A stretch of DNA of 64,000 nt, from positions 1,426,001 to 1,490,000 of the forward strand of contig OY829943.1 in assembly GCA_963692465.1 (NCBI GenBank), written 5' to 3'. Each line of letters opens with the position of its first letter. Within the stretch, counting starts at the first letter, position 1. The DNA comes from JAUZOB01 sp963692465 (GTDB lineage Bacteria > Bacteroidota > Bacteroidia > Bacteroidales > Prolixibacteraceae). This document shows, piece after piece, positions 24,383 through 32,772 of this stretch. The translations under genes were made by a program, and so were the position numbers. Below the pieces are notes generated by a model. The model was given only the letters and a program-made list of their open reading frames with translations. It searched no databases and was not told the origin of the DNA.

Positions 24383-25192
24383 TCACAGGTTTTTTGTAAA
24401 AGGATCACCGAAGACTCCAGATCCAAATAAGGCATAATCAAAACGTACCGGATCAAAAGGATCAAAGGACCGAAGATTTAATGTTACTTCTTCAACTGCT
24501 TTCCAATCATTTGACCTTCTAGTTAAAAGCCCCAACGCCCGGGAAACGTTTCCGGTATGAACATCCAATGGAAGCATTAATGACGAAACAGGAATCTTCG
24601 TCCAAAAACCAAAGTCTATCTTTTTCGGATCATTACGAACCATCCATCTCAAAAACATATTAATCCGTTTTGCCGAAGCACCTCTTTCTACATCCGAAAC
24701 ATGTTTACAAACACGCGGTTCGTGAGGCAATTCAAGAAAGATCCGCCTAAAATAAGCTATTGTTCCAAAGATCGTCCCCGTATTTCTAAACCCATCAGCA
24801 AAGACCTTTTCGAGTCCACCATGATTTAAATAAATATTCTTCAGCGACTTTAGGAAAAAGAAGCAATCCTGCGAATTAAATGTACGATGTACAAATCCAT
24901 CAAGAAAAGAAGAATCAGATAAGCCTTCTTCCATCAAAAAACGATATGGAGAATAAGACATTATTCCCATAAGTTTCCATGCGTTTTTTATAATAGAAGG
25001 ACGCTGTCCCCAAGAAATCGTTGAGGTCAGAAAGGCAGATATTTCAATATCTTCTTTAACTGTAAAACGATGTGGAATTTGAACCGGATCAGTCTCTATA
25101 AATTTCGGACGATGGTATAACTCATATTTCTCTTCCAAAAAAGGACCTAATTGTTCTACTAAATTATCCTTCTTGTCCAATAATAACCCCAT
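24383..25192 (-). CDS. TIGR02757 family protein
   Basis: A 269-residue cytoplasmic protein of a conserved Bacteroidota family (TIGR02757) without assigned function. Landmarks are YHRPKFIETDPVQIPHRFT, TSTISWGQRPSIIKNAWKLM, RRIFLELPHEPRVCKHVSD and the C-terminal PLDVHTGNVSRALGLL, which resembles helix-hairpin-helix glycosylase-fold proteins. The start overlaps the end of lolD by 29 bases, which argues for coupled translation. Confidence 0.88.
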   Translation of the reverse strand: MGLLLDKKDNLVEQLGPFLEEKYELYHRPKFIETDPVQIPHRFTVKEDIEISAFLTSTISWGQRPSIIKNAWKLMGIMSYSPYRFLMEEGLSDSSFLDGFVHRTFNSQDCFFFLKSLKNIYLNHGGLEKVFADGFRNTGTIFGTIAYFRRIFLELPHEPRVCKHVSDVERGASAKRINMFLRWMVRNDPKKIDFGFWTKIPVSSLMLPLDVHTGNVSRALGLLTRRSNDWKAVEEVTLNLRSFDPFDPVRFDYALFGSGVFGDPFTKNL

Positions 25193-25826
25193 CTTTAATT
25201 GTTAGTATTCTATCCGAAAGCTGAGCAAAAGACATATCATGAGTAACAATTACCAAGGTGTGTCCAAATCGATCACGCAACTGGAAAAACAAATCATGTA
25301 ATTCAGCCCTTGTTTTAGAATCAAGATTTCCCGAAGGTTCATCCGCCATGACAACGGAAGGGTTATTTATTAAGGCTCTAGCCACTGCAACTCTTTGTTT
25401 CTCTCCTCCGGAAAGTTCATTGGGACGATGATGTGCACGATCAGATAGTCCCAATATGTCAAGCAATTCGCTTGCTTTACGTTCCGCTTCCTTTCTTCCC
25501 ACTCCGGCAATAAATGCGGGGATGCAAATATTTTCTATCGCTGTAAATTCAGATAAAAGATGATGAAACTGAAAAACGAATCCAATTTCCTTATTCCGAA
25601 ACCGGGCCAACTGCCGTTCGCTCATCTTTCCGATTTCTTTATCATTAATTATGATTTTCCCACTATCGGGCTGGCTCAACGTCCCCATTATTTGCAGTAA
25701 TGTTGATTTCCCTGCTCCACTCGCACCTACAATAGATACAACTTCTCCTTTAGGAATATCCAGGTCAATTCCCTTCAATACTTCTAGTTGTCCAAATGAT
25801 TTTGTTATTTTCTCAGTTTTAATCAT
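25164..25826 (-). CDS. lolD: ABC transporter ATP-binding protein, LolD type
   Basis: A 220-residue ATPase of the LolD/MacB/FtsE group. In LolCDE it powers release of lipoproteins from the inner membrane for transfer to LolA. Walker A is GASGAGKST, Q-loop QFHHLLSEFTA, signature LSGGEKQRVAVARAL, Walker B VVMADEPSGNLD. Its membrane partner is not in the window, so the lolD name rests on similarity. It follows tatA by 26 bases. Confidence 0.85.
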   Translation of the reverse strand: MIKTEKITKSFGQLEVLKGIDLDIPKGEVVSIVGASGAGKSTLLQIMGTLSQPDSGKIIINDKEIGKMSERQLARFRNKEIGFVFQFHHLLSEFTAIENICIPAFIAGVGRKEAERKASELLDILGLSDRAHHRPNELSGGEKQRVAVARALINNPSVVMADEPSGNLDSKTRAELHDLFFQLRDRFGHTLVIVTHDMSFAQLSDRILTIKDGVIIGQEG

Positions 25827-25852
25827 GGTATACTCCTCAATCCTTTGAGAAT

Positions 25853-26209
25853 TTATTTCTTTTCCTGATCCTTCCTCTGATCTTCTTTTAGATCATTCTG
25901 AATTTCATCAATGGAGTTTTTAAACGAAGATGATGCTTCCTCATACCCCTTTTTAACTTCAGATGTACTGTCCTTAATATCAGAGACAATATTCTCCACA
26001 TTCTTTTTTAATGAAGAAGAGATATCACTGAATTCATTTTTTACATCACCTGTACTACTTTCAATTTCTCGTTTAATATCGTCCGTTGCCTTTCTAAACT
26101 CTCGCAACCCCTTCCCTAATGCACGTGCAATATCAGGAATTGATTTTGATCCAAACAGTAGAAGGATAACAACGAATATCAGAAGTATTTCACCACCGCT
26201 TACACCCAT
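25853..26209 (-). CDS. tatA: Sec-independent protein translocase TatA/TatB
   Basis: A 118-residue single-span protein of the Tat export pore. The hydrophobic helix (EILLIFVVILLLFGSKSIP) is followed by the FGxKxIPDIARALGKGLREF hinge and amphipathic helix, then an unusually long charged tail with heptad-like SSLKKNVENIVSDIKDS repeats. Promoter TAATTTTG at 26239-26246 lies right after the T run of the secDF terminator. The partner tatC is at 40.5 kb. First gene of a four-gene operon. Confidence 0.93.
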   Translation of the reverse strand: MGVSGGEILLIFVVILLLFGSKSIPDIARALGKGLREFRKATDDIKREIESSTGDVKNEFSDISSSLKKNVENIVSDIKDSTSEVKKGYEEASSSFKNSIDEIQNDLKEDQRKDQEKK

Positions 26210-26238
26210 AGTGACTTACAATTAGAATTATCAGGAAC

Positions 26239-26246
26239 CAAAATTA
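26239..26246 (-). promoter_or_regulatory. -7 promoter element of tatA operon
   Basis: TAATTTTG, 29 bases before the tatA ATG and immediately downstream of the secDF terminator. Confidence 0.6.
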
Positions 26247-26247
26247 G

Positions 26248-26279
26248 AAAAAAAACCCCTGATTGATTAAAATCAGGGG
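26248..26279 (-). terminator. terminator of secDF
   Basis: Stem CCCCTGATT/AATCAGGGG with a 6-base loop and eight T on the minus strand. Confidence 0.9.
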
Positions 26280-26301
26280 CTCTAATCATATTTGGATTAT
26301 T

Positions 26302-29300
26302 TTATTTATTCCCTTTTACAAGCTCTTTGTTTTTCTTTTTGGAGATCCACCTTAAAGTATCATAAGCAACAGGGGTTGCAACAAATACGGAGGAATAAGT
26401 ACCGAAACCAATACCAGCAAGAAGAGCGAAGATAAATCCGCGGATAGAAGTTCCTCCAAAGAAGAAGATAACAAACAGCACTAGCAATACCGTAAAAGAA
26501 GTACTCATTGTTCGACGTAAAGTGTTATTCATTGCAGCATTGTAAGTCTCCATCACATCTCGCTTCGGATAAAGTTTTCGGAATTCCCGGATTCGGTCAA
26601 ACACGATCACAGTATCATTTATAGAATAACCAATGATTGTCAGAATTGCCGCGATGAAGCTCTGGTCCATCTCCATTGAAAACGGGAACATTCCATGGAA
26701 TAAAGAAAATATTCCGAGTACAATAATCGAGTCATGGGCCAATGAGACTAAACCTCCAAGACCAAATTCCCAATTTCTAAACCGCATTGCGATATAGAGG
26801 AATATAACAATCAAAGCAAAAATCACAGCAAATATTGCATGTCTGATAAGATCGTTCGAAATCGTTGGACCTACTTTGGTCGACGACATTCGATACTTAT
26901 CAAGGAATGTTTGCTTAGAAATATTACTATTATTAATATATTTCTTCAACCCGGAGAAAAGTTTGTCTTCAACCTTGTTGTCAGCATTAGAGCTCAAATC
27001 ATCAACCATATAATCCGTTGTAATCCGGACTCCGTTATTTGAACCATAAGTTTTTACCTCTGGAGCAGAACCGAATTCATGAGCCAACGAGTTTCGCACC
27101 TGATCCACTTTCACTGAATGGTCAAACTGTATGACAAATGCACGTCCCCCTTTAAAATCCGTTCCAAGTTCAAAGCCTCGGATACCGAAAGAAAAGATTG
27201 AGATCAACATCAAACTTCCAGAAAAGATATAGAAGTATTTTCTCATATTCAGGAAATGGACATTTACATGTCGCAAGATATCCTTCGTATAATCCGATAC
27301 GAACTTAGTATTCAGATTATGATCCATCCGGTATTCAAAAATCAATCGGGAAATAAAGATAGATGTATAGAGAGATGTTATAATACCAATAACAAGGGTG
27401 GTTGCAAAACCTCTGATCGGTCCAGATCCAAATATATAGAGAATAATTCCGGTTAATAAAGTAGTGACATGACCATCAATAATAGCCCGAAGTGCATTCC
27501 GATATCCTTCTTTAACGGCAAGCCTTACTGCCTTACCAGATCGAATTTCTTCCTCAATACGTTCATAAATCAAAACGTTTGCATCCACGGCCATACCCAA
27601 AGTAATAACAATACCAGCAATACCTGGAAGAGTCAACACCGCCTGAAAAGAGGCTAACACCCCGATCATCACAAACACATTCAGAATTAAAGCAACATTA
27701 GCAGCAAGACCAGCGCCAGCATAGAAGAAAATCATATAAAGAAGAACGAGTATAAAGGCGACAACAAAAGAAATTAATCCAGATTGAATTGCCTCCTTAC
27801 CCAAAGAAGGGCCAACAAGGTCTTCTTGTATAATTTTTGCCGGGGCCGGCATTTTACCAGACTTAAGAATATTCGCAAGATCTTTTGCTTCATCATTTGT
27901 AAAGTGACCACTAATTTCAGAACGGCCGCCAGTAATTTCCTGATTAACTACAGGGAAAGACTGAACATATCCATCCAAAACAATTGCGATACACCTTCCA
28001 ATATTTTCTTTGGTCATTCGAGCCCATGTTTTAGCTCCTTCTGCATTCATGGTCATATCAACCTGTGCTTCCGCCTTGTTCTGCCCATAATCCTGGCTGG
28101 CATCAACAATAACGTCTCCGTTAAGAGGAGCACGACCATCTCGACTAGTTACCTTAAGCGCTATAAGTTGGAAAACATTACTTTTTTCCGACATTGGTTT
28201 CGCTGTCCATGCGAAATGTGCATTAGATGGAAGGGCAGCTATTACCTGAGGCATTTTCAGATAAGCATTAACCTTAGCGGTGTCTTTTGCATGGCAATAA
28301 CCAACAACCGGACCATTGACAGGCTGACCTTCTCTGGAAGAATTTGGAATAAGAATACTAAACAAAGGATAATCTTTACCTGTAGATCCCACACTAGAAG
28401 TAGCTGTTTTTGATGAAGAATCCGTTGTTGGTTGCGAAACAATATCCTTTAATGAAAGATTTTTCTTCGCTGCTACTGCTTTTTTATTCGACTTTTCAAC
28501 TTTTGTTTTATCATTAGCTTTTGCCGCATTCTGAGCAACAGTCTGTGTTGCAAGAGATGATCCTCCTGCTTTCTGAAGATCTTTAACAATCTGGTTAACA
28601 TGCACCAAGGCCGGGAATATTTCCGAATTCTCATAAGTTTCCCAGAATTCCAATTGCGCTGTTCCCTGTAAAAGGTTTCTCACCCGCTTAGCATCCTGCA
28701 TTCCCGGAAGTTCTATAAGAATCCTTCCTTTAGTCTGCAACGGCTGAATGTTAGGTTGTACTACGCCAAAACGGTCAATTCTGGCACGAAGCACATTAAA
28801 TGCATTATCTATTGCCGCATCCGTTTCTTTACGAATAACGCCCAATACCTCTGAATTAGACGAGTTATAATGAACTTTATCTTTTAAATTGAAGGTACTA
28901 AAAATCGCAGCAAGTCTGGCGTTAGGATCTGTTTGCTCGAACGCACGGCCGAACAGGGTAACAAAATCATCCTGGCTCTTTTTCTGCATTTCAACAGCCT
29001 TCTTCAGAGCAACGTTAAAAGTCGGATCTTTACTGAAATCAGACATCGCCCTGACAATATCAACGACTGATATATCAAGAGTGACATTCATACCTCCCTG
29101 AAGGTCCAGTCCCAGATTCATCTCCAGTCCCTGAACATCTTTATAGGTATATTTCTTAACGCCTAAATTATAAACTGTTTCTCCTGAGATAGAATCAAGA
29201 TATGCCTGCTTTTTAGTAGCATTCCCATTCGCATACTCAGCTGCATTATTTCTCACTTTATGAGCCACAAATGTAAAACTGAGCTGATACAGACACACTA

Positions 29301-29346
29301 AGGAAAGTGCAATCGTAAAACCCCAAATCGCTCCTTTATTTTGCAT
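26302..29346 (-). CDS. secDF: SecDF fusion protein-export membrane protein
   Basis: Uses the proton gradient to pull proteins out of the Sec channel on the periplasmic side. The 1014 residues fuse SecD (about 1-620) and SecF (about 680-1000), the normal state in Bacteroidota. Seen: DLQGGMNVTLDI near 79, RIDRFGVVQPNIQ, GMAVDANVLIYERI in SecD, and ELGTDFKGGRAFVIQF, IIGYSINDTVIVFDRIRE in SecF. The first periplasmic domain carries a low-complexity Ala/Lys/Ser-rich insert of about 80 residues (near 255-335). Monocistronic with clear promoter and terminator. Confidence 0.98.
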   Translation of the reverse strand: MQNKGAIWGFTIALSLVCLYQLSFTFVAHKVRNNAAEYANGNATKKQAYLDSISGETVYNLGVKKYTYKDVQGLEMNLGLDLQGGMNVTLDISVVDIVRAMSDFSKDPTFNVALKKAVEMQKKSQDDFVTLFGRAFEQTDPNARLAAIFSTFNLKDKVHYNSSNSEVLGVIRKETDAAIDNAFNVLRARIDRFGVVQPNIQPLQTKGRILIELPGMQDAKRVRNLLQGTAQLEFWETYENSEIFPALVHVNQIVKDLQKAGGSSLATQTVAQNAAKANDKTKVEKSNKKAVAAKKNLSLKDIVSQPTTDSSSKTATSSVGSTGKDYPLFSILIPNSSREGQPVNGPVVGYCHAKDTAKVNAYLKMPQVIAALPSNAHFAWTAKPMSEKSNVFQLIALKVTSRDGRAPLNGDVIVDASQDYGQNKAEAQVDMTMNAEGAKTWARMTKENIGRCIAIVLDGYVQSFPVVNQEITGGRSEISGHFTNDEAKDLANILKSGKMPAPAKIIQEDLVGPSLGKEAIQSGLISFVVAFILVLLYMIFFYAGAGLAANVALILNVFVMIGVLASFQAVLTLPGIAGIVITLGMAVDANVLIYERIEEEIRSGKAVRLAVKEGYRNALRAIIDGHVTTLLTGIILYIFGSGPIRGFATTLVIGIITSLYTSIFISRLIFEYRMDHNLNTKFVSDYTKDILRHVNVHFLNMRKYFYIFSGSLMLISIFSFGIRGFELGTDFKGGRAFVIQFDHSVKVDQVRNSLAHEFGSAPEVKTYGSNNGVRITTDYMVDDLSSNADNKVEDKLFSGLKKYINNSNISKQTFLDKYRMSSTKVGPTISNDLIRHAIFAVIFALIVIFLYIAMRFRNWEFGLGGLVSLAHDSIIVLGIFSLFHGMFPFSMEMDQSFIAAILTIIGYSINDTVIVFDRIREFRKLYPKRDVMETYNAAMNNTLRRTMSTSFTVLLVLFVIFFFGGTSIRGFIFALLAGIGFGTYSSVFVATPVAYDTLRWISKKKNKELVKGNK

Positions 29347-29393
29347 TGATATTTCTTTTAAAAATTCTTTCTAATGCTTTTTTACTTGTCGGG

Positions 29394-29401
29394 CAAATAT
29401 A
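29394..29401 (-). promoter_or_regulatory. -7 promoter element of secDF
   Basis: TATATTTG, 47 bases before the ATG. Confidence 0.6.
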
Positions 29402-29482
29402 TTGAATTTTTTTATAAACATTCATTTTCAATTTAATAATAATTTCACTCTACCAATCAGCAAACATTATTATTCTAACGAA

Positions 29483-29908
29483 TTAATCTTCTAAAATTAG
29501 AAGTTGTTGTTTATAATCAATGATGGCATTATAGCGTTTAAGCCAATCTCCACCTATCAACCCGGAAATTTTAATATCTGAGAATCGAGAATATAATTCA
29601 TTAATCTGATTGAGACTTATCAACGCGATTGTCTTACCGCTCACATTAAACTCACTAAAGAATAGCGATTTCAACTTCGCAGTATGAACAGCAAAAAACT
29701 CTCCGGTTATTCCCGCCGACTGAAGTTCTGTATCGGACTCCTCATCAATAACATACCACTCGCTCATATCCTGATCAAAGACACTACGCGACGCTCCGGT
29801 ATCAATGATCCAGAAACAAGGAATCTTATGATCTAACGAACCTTCCAGTAATAAATGATAATTTTCAGGTTCAAGTTCTACTATTTGAATAGGAATTTCG
29901 TACCTCAT
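29483..29908 (-). CDS. retropepsin-like aspartic protease domain protein
   Basis: A 141-residue single-domain protein with the aspartyl-protease signature IIDTGASRSVFD (residues 31-42) and a later GLIGGDWLKRYNAIIDY, matching bacterial retropepsin-like proteins that work as dimers. No signal peptide is seen. The ATG at 29908 directly follows nine T that end the mdh terminator, so there is no leader between terminator and start codon; the gene either depends on readthrough or on a promoter inside or before the hairpin. Confidence 0.85.
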   Translation of the reverse strand: MRYEIPIQIVELEPENYHLLLEGSLDHKIPCFWIIDTGASRSVFDQDMSEWYVIDEESDTELQSAGITGEFFAVHTAKLKSLFFSEFNVSGKTIALISLNQINELYSRFSDIKISGLIGGDWLKRYNAIIDYKQQLLILED

Positions 29909-29944
29909 AAAAAAAAACTATCCCGATCGAAAGGACCGGGATAG
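29909..29944 (-). terminator. terminator of mdh, abutting next start codon
   Basis: Stem CTATCCCG/CGGGATAG, 11-base loop, followed by nine T that end exactly at the ATG of the retropepsin-like gene. Confidence 0.85.
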
Positions 29945-29971
29945 CAAATATATTAATACAAAATTTAAAAA

Positions 29972-30910
29972 CTAAAGAACTTTCATTTCATGTAGAATAT
30001 TGTTCATCTTGCGAACGGCATCTGCACTATTTTTGAAAGAAGCTTTTTCTGCATCATTCAATTTGAAATCAACAATCTTTTCAACCCCTTTCTTACCAAT
30101 AACAACAGGAACACCCACACAAATATCTTTCTCTCCATATTCACCTTCAAGATAAACACAGCACGGGATTAATTTTTTCTCATCACGAACAATTGCCTCA
30201 ACCAATGTTGCAGCAGCAGCACCTGGAGCCAACCATGCAGAAGTTCCGAGAAGTTTTGTTAAAGTAGCACCACCAACCATTGTGTCAGCTGCAACTTTAG
30301 TCAAAGTCGTCTCATCGATATAATTGCTTACCGGAGTTCCATTATAGGTGGCAAACCGAGTCAATGGGATCATTGTCTTATCTCCATGTCCTCCGATAAC
30401 AACACCTTGTACGTCGTTAGGAGATACAGAAAGAGACTGACTCAAATAGTATTTAAATCTTGAACTATCAAGGAGTCCACCCATTCCAATAACGCGATTT
30501 TTCGGCAGCCCTGTAGCCTTCAATGCAAGGTAAGTCATTGTATCCATCGGGTTACTAATCACAACAAGGATTGCATTAGGCGAATATTTTAAGATATTGC
30601 CAGCTACTCCTTTTACGATTCCGGCATTAATACCGATCAAATCCTCACGGCTCATGCCTGGTTTACGAGGTATACCTGAAGTAATAACAACTACATCACT
30701 GTTTGCTGTTTTTGAGTAATCATTCGTACTTCCAGAAACACGGGTATCAAAGCCGAGCAACGCAGCTGTTTGCATGATATCCATTGCTTTACCCTCTGCA
30801 TAACCCTCTTTAATATCAAGCAGTACGAGTTCTTCACAAAGCTCTTTGCGGGCAATATTGTCTGCACATGTAGCACCTACATTTCCAACACCTACAACAG
30901 TTACTTTCAT
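29972..30910 (-). CDS. mdh: malate dehydrogenase
   Basis: NAD-dependent interconversion of malate and oxaloacetate, cytoplasmic. The 312-residue LDH-like type shows the Rossmann GVGNVGATCADN (7-18), the substrate-loop SGIPRKPGMSREDL with the two arginines that select dicarboxylates, and the catalytic His in VIGGHGDKTMIPL. Promoter TATATTTG at 30976-30983; terminator at 29909-29944. Confidence 0.97.
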   Translation of the reverse strand: MKVTVVGVGNVGATCADNIARKELCEELVLLDIKEGYAEGKAMDIMQTAALLGFDTRVSGSTNDYSKTANSDVVVITSGIPRKPGMSREDLIGINAGIVKGVAGNILKYSPNAILVVISNPMDTMTYLALKATGLPKNRVIGMGGLLDSSRFKYYLSQSLSVSPNDVQGVVIGGHGDKTMIPLTRFATYNGTPVSNYIDETTLTKVAADTMVGGATLTKLLGTSAWLAPGAAAATLVEAIVRDEKKLIPCCVYLEGEYGEKDICVGVPVVIGKKGVEKIVDFKLNDAEKASFKNSADAVRKMNNILHEMKVL

Positions 30911-30975
30911 AAAATCCGTTTTTTTAATTTATATTTTATTGTTCTTAATCAATTCCATTTTGATCCATTACAGGA

Positions 30976-30983
30976 CAAATATA
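30976..30983 (-). promoter_or_regulatory. -7 promoter element of mdh
   Basis: TATATTTG, 65 bases before the ATG. Confidence 0.55.
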
Positions 30984-31098
30984 TGTATGTTTTTCAAATT
31001 ATATTTTTTCTTCCGCCTGAAGAGAAGCAAATTTAAAACTCTTTAACTTCAAGATTATCTCTCCACAAAAAATCCATTGATTCTTTGGCAGGGGAAAA

Positions 31099-32484
31099 TT
31101 AATTCATCACACTTTTAATGTCAGAAATTATCTTTTTTGCTAAAGAATCAGCCTTTTCCTTTGATTTTGCCTCAGTATAGATACGTATAATTGGTTCTGT
31201 ATTTGACTTTCGTAAATGAGCCCATGATTCCGCAAAATCAATTTTCACTCCGTCAATCAGGATAATTTGTTCCTTTTCATACTTTTTCGCCATTTTTTCA
31301 AGTACCACATCTACATTAACTTCCGGAGTCAGTTGAATTTTATTTTTTGACATAAAATATGAAGGAAAACGAGTTCTAAACTCAGAACATTTTTCCCCCG
31401 ATTTAGCCAAGGCCGTCAGGAACAAGCCGATTCCAACCATTGCATCACGCCCATAATGTAATGCAGGATAGATAACACCACCATTACCTTCTCCACCTAT
31501 CACTGCATTAGTCTCCTTCATTTTAGCCACAACATTAACTTCGCCAACAGCTGCTGCCGTATATTTTTCTCCATATTTTTCAGTCACATCTCTCAATGCT
31601 CTTGAAGAAGAAAGATTGGAAGAGGTTGCACCAAGAGTATGTTGAAGCACATAATCAGCAACAGCGACAAGAGTATATTCTTCATTAAACATTGAGCCAT
31701 CTTCATTTATTAAAGCGAGACGATCAACATCCGGATCGACAACAATTCCCACATCAACATTTCCAGAACGGATAATTGCCGACGTTTCGGTCAGATTCTC
31801 AGGAATAGGCTCCGGCGTATGAGCAAAATCACCAGTAGGTTCACAATTAATTTCCAATACTTTTCGAACTCCTAATGCCCTAAGAAGCGCCGGGACAATT
31901 AACCCTCCAACGGAATTAACCGCATCGACAGCCACGGTAAAGTTTGCTTTTGCAATCGCATCTTTATCTACAAGTTTCAGATCGAGGACCTTTTGAATAT
32001 GAATAGCCATATAATCCTTTTCGGTTACCGCCCCTAACAGATCCACCTCTGCAAAAGAAAAAGAATCCTTCTCTGCCAACGCAAGAATAAACTTTCCCTC
32101 CTTGTCATTCAAAAATTCACCTTTGGAATTCAGTAATTTCAATGCATTCCATTGTTTTGGGTTATGACTTGCGGTCAGAATAATACCACCGTCAGCTTGT
32201 TCCTCAGTAACGGCAATCTCAGTCGTTGGAGTTGAAGCGAGTCCGATATTAACGACATTGCATCCCATTCCAACCAATGTTCCGATAACTAAAGAAGAAA
32301 CCATTGGACCTGAAATACGAGCATCTCGTCCAACTACAATCTTTAAAATTTTGTTTTGTGAATTTTGTTTCGCCCAAGTAGCATAAGATGCAGTAAACTT
32401 GACGATATCAAGAGGACTCAGTCCGTCTCCCGGCTTTCCTCCGATTGTTCCTCTAATTCCAGATATTGATTTGATTAGTGTCAC
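31099..32484 (-). CDS. glmM: phosphoglucosamine mutase (phosphohexomutase family)
   Basis: Converts glucosamine-6-phosphate to glucosamine-1-phosphate for peptidoglycan and LPS; a phosphomannomutase role is also possible. The 461 residues show ISGIRGTIGG, the phosphoserine loop TASHNPKQWN (Ser near 105), the Mg-binding DPDVDRLALI and the sugar-binding GEGNGGVIYP. The start is GTG at 32484, at the conserved MTLIKSISGIRG beginning of Bacteroidota homologues. Confidence 0.9.
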   Translation of the reverse strand: MTLIKSISGIRGTIGGKPGDGLSPLDIVKFTASYATWAKQNSQNKILKIVVGRDARISGPMVSSLVIGTLVGMGCNVVNIGLASTPTTEIAVTEEQADGGIILTASHNPKQWNALKLLNSKGEFLNDKEGKFILALAEKDSFSFAEVDLLGAVTEKDYMAIHIQKVLDLKLVDKDAIAKANFTVAVDAVNSVGGLIVPALLRALGVRKVLEINCEPTGDFAHTPEPIPENLTETSAIIRSGNVDVGIVVDPDVDRLALINEDGSMFNEEYTLVAVADYVLQHTLGATSSNLSSSRALRDVTEKYGEKYTAAAVGEVNVVAKMKETNAVIGGEGNGGVIYPALHYGRDAMVGIGLFLTALAKSGEKCSEFRTRFPSYFMSKNKIQLTPEVNVDVVLEKMAKKYEKEQIILIDGVKIDFAESWAHLRKSNTEPIIRIYTEAKSKEKADSLAKKIISDIKSVMN

Positions 32485-32609
32485 GATCCGATATATTAAT
32501 TACACGTTAGATAGAAACTCAATTGGCGTTGCACCACCCATAGCACGTTATCCGCCTTGAATCATTTTAAATGAAAAATACTAAAACGGGTTCTGCTCTT
32601 TTATGAAAA

Positions 32610-32705
32610 TTAAAATATAAACCACAAACCATAAATTAACCAATCTATGAATATTACCGCATTATTAAACAGATCTGATAAATAATGACTGATAAATTCC
32701 TTCAT
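32610..32705 (-). CDS. possible small hydrophobic protein, 31 residues
   Basis: A short frame between valS and glmM, same strand: a charged start (MKEFIS), then a hydrophobic stretch rich in I, W, L and F (NNAVIFIDWLIYGLWFIF) ending the protein. An in-frame ATG at 32717 would add four residues. The pattern looks like a small single-span membrane protein, but no promoter or homologue is known to me and chance is a real alternative. Confidence 0.2.
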   Translation of the reverse strand: MKEFISHYLSDLFNNAVIFIDWLIYGLWFIF

Positions 32706-32772
32706 AAAACGAACCATCACGGCGGCTTTCCCCGCTTTAGTACTATATCGTTGCTAAAATAGCGATTATATC

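Noticed and set aside
27784..28413. Long plus-strand frame inside secDF
   Set aside because: Shadow of the minus-strand secDF gene, whose product is fully conserved.
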